33,468 nucleotides of DNA. Source: Candidatus Methanophagales archaeon (GTDB taxonomy: Archaea > Halobacteriota > Syntropharchaeia > Alkanophagales > Methanospirareceae). Positions within the stretch are counted from its first letter, which is position 1, and every line of letters begins with the position of its first letter. The stretch is taken from contig JAUVZJ010000019.1 of the NCBI GenBank assembly GCA_030602585.1, forward strand, positions 1 through 33,468, written 5' to 3'. A model generated the notes under the pieces. It was not told the origin of the DNA. It did not search any database and worked only from the letters and a program-made list of their open reading frames with translations. This document shows, in pieces, positions 25,876 to 33,336 of the stretch. Made by a program: the position numbers and the translations under genes.

Positions 25876-26019
25876 TCTTACCGGTTAGCTATTGATGCTC
25901 ATAGGGATGAAAAAATGATTAAAATAAGAGGAATATTAGAAAAAGTCAACAGAACATGGTATCTTAAGAAGCCAGAAGGACTGAAAATAACTGAAGAAGA
26001 TTACGAATTTGATATCTAA
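25876..26019 (+). pseudogene. in-frame continuation of the partner gene after an internal TAA
   Basis: Directly after TAA 25873-25875 the frame stays open for 47 residues and ends at TAA 26017-26019. It reads SYRLAIDAHRDEKMIKIRG, then ILEKVNRTWYLKKPEGLKIT and EEDYEFDI. This has the amino acid balance of a real beta-rich domain and follows naturally from TIKLDD. The TAA is best read as a nonsense mutation or a base error. A re-initiated 34-residue peptide from ATG 25915 is a weaker alternative. Confidence 0.6.
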
Positions 26020-26044
26020 TATTGTTTTCACGTGAAAAATCACC

Positions 26045-26108
26045 TTTGCACCTAAACCCCCAACTTTTAGCGGACTTTAGGTGCAGACCGTAATTTTAGG
26101 TGCAATCT
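26045..26108. repeat. stem-loop direct repeat, copy 2, with an extra half-site
   Basis: TGCACCTAAA (26047-26056) and TTTAGGTGCA (26076-26085) form the same stem as copy 1, and a third TTTAGGTGCA lies at 26095-26104. The loop is almost the same as in copy 1, so the two copies are related by descent rather than by chance folding. Confidence 0.85.
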
Positions 26109-26119
26109 TCCGAGTTTAG

Positions 26120-26226
26120 GAGGCTGTCCAACATTTCAAAATCGGAAGAAAAAGAATGGTAAATAGAGCTTTAAATCCAAAAAGAAGCAAAATTTTTAGT
26201 GCCAAAAGCAATTGCGGGACAGCCTC
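26120..26226. mobile_element. MITE-like element with 10-bp terminal inverted repeats
   Basis: GAGGCTGTCC (26120-26129) and GGACAGCCTC (26217-26226) are perfect inverted repeats bounding 107 bases of A-rich DNA without a gene. GGCTGTCC-type ends occur on several transposase families, so this may be a short non-autonomous element. No clear target-site duplication was seen. Confidence 0.35.
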
Positions 26227-26308
26227 AACAGACCATAAAAACTTTTCATGTATGTTTGCGGGAAAAAGTTATTTTTATATCCCCATATTTACGAATGCCA
26301 AAGACAGC

Positions 26309-26524
26309 TCATTTTGGAGGAGGAACTTCCAAATCTTTACAAATTTTCCGCGCTTTTTCAGCTAACTCCCTGTTGGATAGTAAAATCAGCTCGATAGCTT
26401 CGTGGAGATTCTCACGGGCTTCCTCAAGCGTTTTGCCCTGTGTGTTCGCACCGGGTAATTCTTCGACATATCCAATATACCAATCATCAACCTTCTCAAA
26501 AATTGCGGTGAATATACCCTCCAT
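26309..26524 (-). CDS. HicB-like antitoxin (solitary)
   Basis: The 71-residue protein begins MEGIFTAIFEKVDDWYIGYV and continues EELPGANTQGKTLEEARENL with HEAIELIL, the partial RNase-H fold of HicB/UPF0150 antitoxins. A short helical tail (LAEKARKICKDLEVPPPK) follows. HicB normally neutralises the HicA mRNA interferase. I could find no hicA frame on either side, so it acts alone or pairs with a distant toxin. A run of GGGGGAAAATG leads into the start. Confidence 0.75.
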   Translation of the reverse strand: MEGIFTAIFEKVDDWYIGYVEELPGANTQGKTLEEARENLHEAIELILLSNRELAEKARKICKDLEVPPPK

Positions 26525-26604
26525 TTCATTTTCCCCCTTAAATTTATTTTGTCACAGCCCCTTAAAAAACATTTCGTTTAAAGTCAGGAGCGAGTAACCG
26601 CGTA

Positions 26605-26820
26605 TTATTCCATTTCTTCTATCTCCACAATTTTCCTCCTGCTTTTCGTTCCCGAAACGATTGTTACATTTGCATTGAAGTATCTCGACAGTAACTTAAT
26701 CACAGCTTTATTTGCCTTGCCTTTTGTTGGTGGCTCTTTTACCTTTATTATTAATGGCTCAGCTTCAATTATCTCCTCCACGTTTGAATTGGGAATGACT
26801 TTTATCACGATTTTTTTCAT
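26605..26820 (-). CDS. DUF167/UPF0235 (YggU-like) protein
   Basis: ATG 26820 gives a 71-residue protein, MKKIVIKVIPNSNVEEI followed by KVKEPPTKGKANKAVIKLLS and IVSGTKSRRKIVEIEEME, which fits the full DUF167 fold. The longer frame from 26886 adds a non-homologous N-terminus and is not preferred. The EPPxxGKAN and SGxxSRxK motifs are intact. The family is widespread, and its molecular function is not established. It is divergent from the SMC-like gene. Confidence 0.8.
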   Translation of the reverse strand: MKKIVIKVIPNSNVEEIIEAEPLIIKVKEPPTKGKANKAVIKLLSRYFNANVTIVSGTKSRRKIVEIEEME

Positions 26821-26915
26821 CTGTGAATCATATTTATCATAAGCAATAAAAACCAAAAGTAAACTTTTAACTTCCACAAAATACATTAATAATATCTAGC
26901 ATCTCAACGCATAAA

Positions 26916-28856
26916 ATGCCCAAATTAACTGCCGAGGAACCCAGTACCAGCATCTGGCTGAAAGAGATAATCTTAGAAAATTTCATGTCCTACGAATATG
27001 CGAGGATACCGCTAAAGCAAGGGCTTAATCTGATTTCAGGTCCAAACGGAGCGGGCAAGTCATCCATTCTATTAGCGATTTCCGTTGCACTGGGTCAGAT
27101 ATATACAGAACGGAGCAAAAGGCTGAGAGATTTGATAAGGCGTGGTAACGAAATCGCACGGGTTACTTTGGTATTTGATAACGAAGAAAAGAACGGAAGA
27201 AGACCAATCGGTTTTTCAGACGCCGATACTTTCATGCTGTCGAGGTATCTGAAGAACGATGGGAACTACTGGTGGGAAGCGGATTATAAGCAGATAAGCT
27301 ACGAAGAAGTTACCAGGTTGTTCAAAGGGTTTGGGCTCGACCCGAATAATATGCTGATAATCATGCATCAAAACACAATGGAGCAATTCTGCTTGACGTC
27401 ACCGCAGGAGAAGCTAAAGCTTTTAGAAGCGGCTGTTGGCTTCAGCTCATATCGAGAAAAGGTGATAGACGCGAGGAACAGGCTCGAATCAATCATAAGC
27501 GAAGATGAATCAATTTCCGAACTGCTGGGAAGAGCGGAAGAAAGCCTTGGTTACTGGAAAGAGATGCATGATAAGTATTTACTTCGGGAGGAGTTGGATG
27601 AGCGAAGAAGATGGTTGAAACGCGAGGCGATATGGGCACGGTTCATAAAACAGGAAGCGGCGGTAGAAATACTCGCGGAACGGCTTAAAACGAAGGAACA
27701 TGCGCTTGAATCAAATCAGGCTGAGATGGATGAGACAAAGGGGAAGATAAAGGACTGGCGGGGAAAACTCGGTTCGTGGAAAATCAACTCTAAAGAATCC
27801 TTTTACGAACTTTTACATCTGGAGAAGGAAGAGACGAAATTTGCGGTTTTAGCTGAGCATCTGCGAGAGAACGAACGGATTTTTAGCGAACTCGGAAAGA
27901 ATGAAGAGGTGGAGAAAATAAGGGAAAGGCTAAAAGAAGCGGATAAAAGGAGGGGAGAATTAGAAGAGGAAATAAGCAAGGTGCAAAGCAAACTCGGAGC
28001 TCTTGAAAGAAGCATGGAATCGAACATGGAACCCTATATAAGCTATCGCGTAAAGGAAGAAGTCCTGAGGTTTAAGAGCGACATGCTCGAGGCGGATATA
28101 AAAACGATTAAGGCGGAGATGGAGAAAGTGAATGAAAAGTTGGCGGATTTACTACCCACGAAGAAAAAAGCAGGTGAGCGAATAGAAACAGAAAGAAAAC
28201 AAAGCGAAATAGAGAATGAAATAGGTTTGGTAAATGCGAGAGTCGAAGCGTTGGGCGAGATACCGGAGGAGACAGAGGAGATATACTCTAATTATTCAAA
28301 ATTGTTTGATGAATTGAAAGAGAAATCGAAGATAGTAGTGGCGAATAAACGAGAAGGGCTGAAGGAGCTCGATGCAAGGAAGAAAGTCTGGCGGAAGGCG
28401 ATAACCGACCTTTTAGATTCTATCAATAGTTCTTTTCAGCAAATTCTGTCTGGCATAGACGCTACCGGGTTAGCACGGCTGGTTAATGTCGAGGATGGTG
28501 AGGGCGATATAGAAAATGCGGGTTTGGAACTTTTTGTGGGGTTCAGAGGCTCTCCACCTGTTCTGTTTGATTACTATACACAAAGTGGAGGCGAGAAGAC
28601 AGCATTGATAATGGCATTCCTTCTGTCAATCCAGCAACTGCTTCGGTCTCCGTTCAGGGCGGTGGACGAGTTTGATATACACATGGACCCAAGGAATCGA
28701 GAAGAGATATATAAGATGATGCTTTCTTCGATGAAAAATTCTGAATGCTTGCTGATTACTCCAGGCCAGATAACCGTAACCGACCCAAGCGTTCATATAA
28801 TTGTGGTGCAAAAGGCGTATGGGAAATCGGGTGTGCGGGAGGTTAAGAAAAGTTAA
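26916..28856 (+). CDS. short SMC5/6-like coiled-coil ATPase
   Basis: The 646-residue protein has an N-terminal ABC half (IILENFMSYEYARIPL, GPNGAGKS 42-49, LIIMHQNTMEQFC near 146-158), a coiled coil of about 300 residues (about 190-490), and a C-terminal half with QSGGEKTALIMAFLL (near 555) and VDEFDIHMDPRNREEIYKMM (Asp584-Glu585). The DEFDxxMD Walker B and QNTMxxF segment are typical of SMC5/SMC6 more than of bacterial SMC or Rad50. No zinc-hook CxxC is present, and the arms are far shorter than in true SMCs. It should dimerise and bind DNA in an ATP-dependent manner. No kleisin or Mre11 is adjacent. Confidence 0.75.
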   Translation: MPKLTAEEPSTSIWLKEIILENFMSYEYARIPLKQGLNLISGPNGAGKSSILLAISVALGQIYTERSKRLRDLIRRGNEIARVTLVFDNEEKNGRRPIGFSDADTFMLSRYLKNDGNYWWEADYKQISYEEVTRLFKGFGLDPNNMLIIMHQNTMEQFCLTSPQEKLKLLEAAVGFSSYREKVIDARNRLESIISEDESISELLGRAEESLGYWKEMHDKYLLREELDERRRWLKREAIWARFIKQEAAVEILAERLKTKEHALESNQAEMDETKGKIKDWRGKLGSWKINSKESFYELLHLEKEETKFAVLAEHLRENERIFSELGKNEEVEKIRERLKEADKRRGELEEEISKVQSKLGALERSMESNMEPYISYRVKEEVLRFKSDMLEADIKTIKAEMEKVNEKLADLLPTKKKAGERIETERKQSEIENEIGLVNARVEALGEIPEETEEIYSNYSKLFDELKEKSKIVVANKREGLKELDARKKVWRKAITDLLDSINSSFQQILSGIDATGLARLVNVEDGEGDIENAGLELFVGFRGSPPVLFDYYTQSGGEKTALIMAFLLSIQQLLRSPFRAVDEFDIHMDPRNREEIYKMMLSSMKNSECLLITPGQITVTDPSVHIIVVQKAYGKSGVREVKKS

Positions 28857-28874
28857 ACAGAAACTTTTTCTTGA

Positions 28875-29084
28875 CTAACTATTTCCTTTCACCATACCCA
28901 TACTGCAAATAATTTTAGGAACATCATAAGAAGACAGTTCCTTCTCTTCCTGCTCTTTCACTCGATGCAAGCCATATTGAAAATAGATTTCCTTCAATCT
29001 GTCAAACAAAGCCTTACCCTCAATACCACCTCGCCTTAATTTCCCTAAATGCTGTAAGATAATATTGGATAAGTGTACTGCCCA
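28875..29084 (-). pseudogene. 5'-truncated remnant of an unrecognised gene
   Basis: The intergenic stretch 28857-29257 holds a minus-strand frame open from 29084 to TAG 28875 (69 codons) without a start codon. It encodes VHLSNIILQHLGKLRRGGIE, then GKALFDRLKEIYFQYGLHRV and KEQEEKELSSYDVPKIICSM. The composition and helical pattern are those of a real protein C-terminus, and the frame is closed upstream by a stop at 29085. I cannot name the family. The remaining part up to 29257 is non-coding apart from promoter elements. Confidence 0.5.
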
Positions 29085-29158
29085 TTAACATATTACCGTT
29101 TTTGTTCTACCCCGCAAACCGATAGAATGAATCTAATAGTAAAAGCTCATGTGTTCTT

Positions 29159-29175
29159 TATTCAATTATTGAATA
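29159..29175. promoter_or_regulatory. 17-bp palindrome upstream of the TIR-like gene
   Basis: TATTCAAT-T-ATTGAATA is a perfect 8+8 inverted repeat about 40 bases upstream of the TATA box and could bind a dimeric regulator. It is A-T rich, so chance is possible. Confidence 0.3.
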
Positions 29176-29216
29176 GTCCCTGCAACAGGTCTATTGACGC
29201 TACAGCTATGTTTGGC

Positions 29217-29226
29217 TATTTATATC
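29217..29226 (+). promoter_or_regulatory. TATA box of the TIR-like gene
   Basis: TATTTATATC lies 32-41 bases before ATG 29258, the usual archaeal distance for a short leader. It would drive the 29258-33230 run. Confidence 0.4.
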
Positions 29227-29257
29227 TTCTATACATATATCGAAAATAATAGCAAAA

Positions 29258-29728
29258 ATGTCTATAAAAAAATGTTTCGTCATAATGCCTCTTAAAAATA
29301 AAAAGGTGGAAGGCGTGTACGAAGAATCAATAAAACCTGCAATAGAAGAATCAGGACTTCAATGTCTTCGATCCGACAAAAGTATTCTTTCTGGGGAGAA
29401 CATCATAAGTGAGATAAAGGGATTAATTAAAGAAGCTATTGTCTTAATCGCGGATTTAACAGATAATAACCAAAATGTCTATTATGAACTTGGATTTGCA
29501 CATGGTGTGGGTAAAAAGACGGTTTTCTTATTATCACAATCTACAAACGATCTACCCTTTGACATAAGGCATCTTCAGATTTGTGAATACAAGAATACCT
29601 CAGAAGGGCGTAAAAAATTAAGGAATGATATAGCTGAATATATCAAAAAATTGCCGGAAGAGGGATTGGATACATATCTTGATTATTTATTAGGGAATCT
29701 GCTTTTTGAAACAATTTTTGAGGATTGA
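29258..29728 (+). CDS. TIR-like / nucleoside 2-deoxyribosyltransferase-like protein
   Basis: This 156-residue protein has the Rossmann-like fold of nucleoside deoxyribosyltransferase and TIR domains. It shows CFVIMPL (6-12), a helix ending IEESGLQCLRSD (29-40), IVLIADLTDNNQNVYYELGF (61-80) with the putative catalytic Glu77 and AHGVGKK (81-87), and DLPFDIRHLQICEY. Stand-alone members occur as effectors or nucleotide-processing factors in defence loci, where related proteins split NAD or nucleotides. The N-terminus fits MSIKKCFVIMPL without a signal peptide. It is first in a + strand set with a small basic protein and a large helicase, with its own promoter. A purely metabolic role is possible. 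Confidence 0.7.
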   Translation: MSIKKCFVIMPLKNKKVEGVYEESIKPAIEESGLQCLRSDKSILSGENIISEIKGLIKEAIVLIADLTDNNQNVYYELGFAHGVGKKTVFLLSQSTNDLPFDIRHLQICEYKNTSEGRKKLRNDIAEYIKKLPEEGLDTYLDYLLGNLLFETIFED

Positions 29729-29730
29729 AC

Positions 29731-29898
29731 ATGGTAAAAAAGCACCGGCTGCTGGAATACTTAGTTAGGGAAACGGGAATGAGTGAAGAGGAAGTAATAG
29801 AAGAAAAGAGAAGACAAGGATATGAGCCATTCCATATAGGTTTTGGAGAATATTCGGGCAAAATTTCATTCAGAAAAAAGAGAGTTCGACGAGAATAA
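29731..29898 (+). CDS. small basic protein of unknown function
   Basis: ATG 29731 lies 2 bases after the TIR-like stop and gives 55 residues: MVKKHRLLEYLVRETGMSEE, then EVIEEKRRQGYEPFHIGF, ending in a very basic tail (RKKRVRRE). It has no recognised domain. The immediate spacing argues for translation together with the TIR-like protein. A charged, helical, possibly nucleic-acid-binding partner is possible. After it, 29899-30017 is non-coding apart from an 11-codon frame at 29967. Confidence 0.45.
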   Translation: MVKKHRLLEYLVRETGMSEEEVIEEKRRQGYEPFHIGFGEYSGKISFRKKRVRRE

Positions 29899-30017
29899 GT
29901 AATAAGTGGCCACTTTTTAACAGTCTATGTTCTTTTAATTAACAATAGATTTTTTAGATAATTATTATGGACCCGTTTGAACTCAAACTAAAAGCACCAT
30001 AACTGAGAAATGAAAGG

Positions 30018-33000
30018 ATGGAAGAAAATAATTTTTTGAGGGCATATAAAGAATATCTTGAGAGATATCAGAGATATCTCGATAAAAATCCAAGAATAGA
30101 TGAAATTTGTATCTCTGATGGTCGCCGTATTGAAGTTGAGGATCCTAACACCGGTATTTACCAGTTTGGCATAAGTGAGAGCGAGTTTCTCAGATTGGAT
30201 AAAATGATGAGCGGAGAGCTCAAAGTTTTGATTAATGAGCAGGAATATGAAAATGAGATATTATCATTTGATAAAGAATCAATTGTTATTCGATTAACGG
30301 GTATTCGTGAGGGAAGAATTGAAAGAGTTTGCCTCGCAAGCGATGCAGAATTTCTTAAGCGTATAACTGAGAATCAGATTGGGATTTTAGAAAGCCTTCA
30401 TGAGAATCAAAGTAAACTGAACATTTTATCTGGTAATTTTGAAGGAGCTGAGCGAGTTGTTCCATGTTCATTTGAGAATAGAAGGGTAGAAAGAAATCCA
30501 AAACAAAAGGAAGCAGTAGAATTTTCCGTGGGTGTTAAAGATTTGTTTCTTATTTGGGGACCACCAGGAACCGGGAAGTCCACGATAGTTCCGGAGATAA
30601 TAAGAAATTACCTGTCGCGGGAAAGCAATGTGAAAATACTCGTTTGCAGTTATGCTAACGGAGCGGTGGATAGAATTGTGGAAATTATCTGCAAAGATAG
30701 AAATCTCAGACAAAAAATGGTTAGGGTGGGTCCATCTCAGATTAAGGCGGAATATAAGGACATTAAGCTTGTAGAAATTATAAATAATGTCTTTGAAGGA
30801 GTGAAAAATAGAATAAAGAACCGTATAGAGCGATGGAAGGAATTGGATAAGGAAGAAAGGGAACATGTAGATGATGCAAGAGATAGGATAAGAGATAGGA
30901 TATTAGGGTTAGAGAAGGAAATTTGGGCATCAAAAGAAGATAGAAAGTCTCTGGAAAATCATAAAGTGAGCATCGAAAACGAAATAAGTGAGAGCGAAGA
31001 CGCTATTGCAAGGCTTAGGGATAAGGAAATGATTTTGGATGGGAAACTTGCATCAGATGAGGAAGAAAAAGAAAAAATCAAAAACCTTTCCGAAATTGTA
31101 GCGATATATCTTGGTTTTACAGAAAGTAGGATTCCATGGATGCGAAGACGTAAATTCAGAAGAGACCCGCGATACATCTCGCACAGAAGCATGATTGCGA
31201 GATTTAACCTGGAAAACTTGAATAGTGATGAACTGGGAAGGTTAGAAAGGTCGAATCAAGAAAGAATGGAAGAGGTCACACGCTCGTTAAGCGATTTACG
31301 GTCATCGTTAGAAGGCGCAAGAGGGGAAATAATTAGGAGGGAAAAGTGGAAAGAAGATAAAAGAAGAAAGTTAAAAGCAGTGGAGGAGGAAATAAAAGCA
31401 AAAAAGAGAAAAGAATCCGATTTAGGGAATGAAAAGGAAACACTTGAAGCTTCGCTAAACGCAGAAGCTGGGGAAATGTTCTCATTGATAAGAATATTAA
31501 ATATCATACCGGAGGAACGATTTGGGTGGTTAAAAAGGATTATTGAGGGAATTAAGGCGGAAAGAAGAGAAATAAGTCGGGAGCTTAAGTCATTGAAAGA
31601 AAGAATATCTAATGTTCGCGATCAGGAGAAGGAAATACTAAACGGAAAGCAAATAATAGCTACTACCAATCTAAAAGTTTTAACCTCCATTTTTGATGAT
31701 TTACATTTCGATTTGGCAATAATGGACGAAGCGGGATTTACGGATTTACCCGCTGCTTTAGGACCTTTTGTTAAGGCAAACAAACTTATCCTCATCGGTG
31801 ATCACAAGCAATTGCAGCCGATAATACCTCATGAAGGGGAAATAGGAACCTTCATTGAAAAATGTCAATTTATTGAGAAAAGCATTTTTGAACTGTTTTG
31901 GGAAAGAAGACAATCGGAAAACAAGGGGATTATGCTGAACAAGCAGTATAGAATGAAAGAGGAGATAGCGAGTTTCATAAGTAATGGATTTTATGATGGC
32001 TTGCTGGAGACGGGGCTAATTGAGGAAAGAAGCGACTCACGGGATGCAGAGGACTCCGTTATTAGCTTCAGGTGCCCTCTGGTGTTCATAAACATAAACG
32101 CATGGGAGGAGCGTGAGTGGAAGTCATGGTTTTGTGCCGGAGAAATAGAATTAGTTAAGAGAGTGGTAAAGAAATTTGCAGAGGAACACGAAGGCGAAAG
32201 GATTTATGATAAAATAGGGGTTATTAGTCCTTTTAGACCACAAAGCAACAGGATGAAGGATAAAATACCGAAAGAGGTTGCTTGTGGCACTGTTCATGTG
32301 TTCCAGGGACATGAAAAGCCGATTGTTATTTGCTCGACAGTGAGACAGACAGAAATGGGTAGAAGAAGCCCACCTCTATTGGATGAAAGGTTGCTGAACG
32401 TTGCCGTTTCGAGAGCTATGTACAAATTTATACTTGTGGGCAATAAAGACGTCCTTTGCCAAATACCACATTATAGAGCCCTCATTGAGCATATAAAGCA
32501 GTACGGAGAGGTATACGGGGAGATACCGGAGGGCTATGATTACACAAATAGATGCGAGTATTGTGGAAGACCAATAGAGAGAAGATGGAGGTTTTGTGCA
32601 GCCTGCCGTAATGCGGTGGAACATGAGAGGGACAGAGGGGGCTTAATTCGATTCATTGATGGAATTATTGTGAGGTCACAAGGAAATATTCCAACTGTTG
32701 ATGGACATTGGGTGAGATCAGAAGGGGAGCAAAAGATTGATAACTGGCTTCATGGGTATTCAGAAACCGCCAATCATAGATATGAAGAGCATGTAAAGAA
32801 GTATTTATTTAGTTTGGCGGAACGATTTGAGAGAGAATTGAATGAAGGGACTATTTCGAGAAGAGTGAATCATGAATTTAGAGAAAGAGGCTTTTCTCTT
32901 TCTGAGGATGCTGTTGTTACGAGAAGAAGGGAAGAAGATAAGTGGGATATAACGGATTATAGAGAGGGAGAAACATACAGCATTGAAAAGGAGAGAAAAG

Positions 33001-33230
33001 TGCTGAAAATATACAAAAAGGCAAGAATACCGATGTGGTGTGATTGGTATCTTCCTGATCGTGACATCTATATAGAATATTGGGGGATGATGGAAGATGC
33101 ACGCTACCGAAGAACAAGAGAGGAAAAAATCAGGGAATATAACAGACTTCAGTTAAAGCTTTTGAGCTTTGAGAGAGAAGATTTGGATAATTTAGACGAA
33201 AAGCTGCGGGAAAAATTTCGAGAATTCTGA
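30018..33230 (+). CDS. UPF1-like SF1 helicase with coiled coil, zinc ribbon and C-terminal nuclease-like domain
   Basis: This 1070-residue fusion has NPKQKEAVEFSV (160-171) and GPPGTGKST (181-189). A long charged coiled coil (about 265-545) is inserted between motif I and the DE box (IMDEAGF, Asp570-Glu571). LILIGDHKQLQPI, MLNKQYRMKEEIASF, GVISPFRPQSNRM, VHVFQGHEKPIVICS and LLNVAVSRAMYKFILVG complete the helicase. A zinc ribbon follows (Cys846, 849, 860, 863). The last part has WVRSEGEQKIDNWL (about 900) and MWCDWYLPDRDIYIEYWG (Asp1009, Glu1020), resembling the D...E core of Vsr/DUF559-type PD-(D/E)XK nucleases, with Trp where Lys is usual. It should unwind and cut nucleic acid, probably in defence. 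Confidence 0.8.
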   Translation: MEENNFLRAYKEYLERYQRYLDKNPRIDEICISDGRRIEVEDPNTGIYQFGISESEFLRLDKMMSGELKVLINEQEYENEILSFDKESIVIRLTGIREGRIERVCLASDAEFLKRITENQIGILESLHENQSKLNILSGNFEGAERVVPCSFENRRVERNPKQKEAVEFSVGVKDLFLIWGPPGTGKSTIVPEIIRNYLSRESNVKILVCSYANGAVDRIVEIICKDRNLRQKMVRVGPSQIKAEYKDIKLVEIINNVFEGVKNRIKNRIERWKELDKEEREHVDDARDRIRDRILGLEKEIWASKEDRKSLENHKVSIENEISESEDAIARLRDKEMILDGKLASDEEEKEKIKNLSEIVAIYLGFTESRIPWMRRRKFRRDPRYISHRSMIARFNLENLNSDELGRLERSNQERMEEVTRSLSDLRSSLEGARGEIIRREKWKEDKRRKLKAVEEEIKAKKRKESDLGNEKETLEASLNAEAGEMFSLIRILNIIPEERFGWLKRIIEGIKAERREISRELKSLKERISNVRDQEKEILNGKQIIATTNLKVLTSIFDDLHFDLAIMDEAGFTDLPAALGPFVKANKLILIGDHKQLQPIIPHEGEIGTFIEKCQFIEKSIFELFWERRQSENKGIMLNKQYRMKEEIASFISNGFYDGLLETGLIEERSDSRDAEDSVISFRCPLVFININAWEEREWKSWFCAGEIELVKRVVKKFAEEHEGERIYDKIGVISPFRPQSNRMKDKIPKEVACGTVHVFQGHEKPIVICSTVRQTEMGRRSPPLLDERLLNVAVSRAMYKFILVGNKDVLCQIPHYRALIEHIKQYGEVYGEIPEGYDYTNRCEYCGRPIERRWRFCAACRNAVEHERDRGGLIRFIDGIIVRSQGNIPTVDGHWVRSEGEQKIDNWLHGYSETANHRYEEHVKKYLFSLAERFERELNEGTISRRVNHEFRERGFSLSEDAVVTRRREEDKWDITDYREGETYSIEKERKVLKIYKKARIPMWCDWYLPDRDIYIEYWGMMEDARYRRTREEKIREYNRLQLKLLSFEREDLDNLDEKLREKFREF

Positions 33231-33336
33231 GTTGTGATAAGGTGAAGAGGGGTGTATCTCTTATTGTTATATTTCAAATGCAAAAACGCTACTTTCGAGC
33301 CTTTTCAAAACTAAAACTTTCATTAATCGTAACTAC

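Noticed and set aside
24214-26108. CRISPR array based on repeated stem-loops
   Set aside because: There are only two distant full copies separated by genes, with no regular spacing or spacers.
26309-26604. A HicA toxin partner for the solitary HicB
   Set aside because: Neither flank has a frame with the HicA helix or its catalytic His-containing strand.
26821-26886. N-terminal extension of the DUF167 protein from 26886
   Set aside because: The added 22 residues do not fit the family, while ATG 26820 gives the exact family start.
26916-28856. Rad50 of a Mre11-Rad50 pair
   Set aside because: There is no CxxC hook, no Mre11 neighbour, and the Walker B is SMC5/6-like.
29967-30002. 11-codon frame before the large helicase
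   Set aside because: It is too short and has no ribosome site. It may be chance or a relic.
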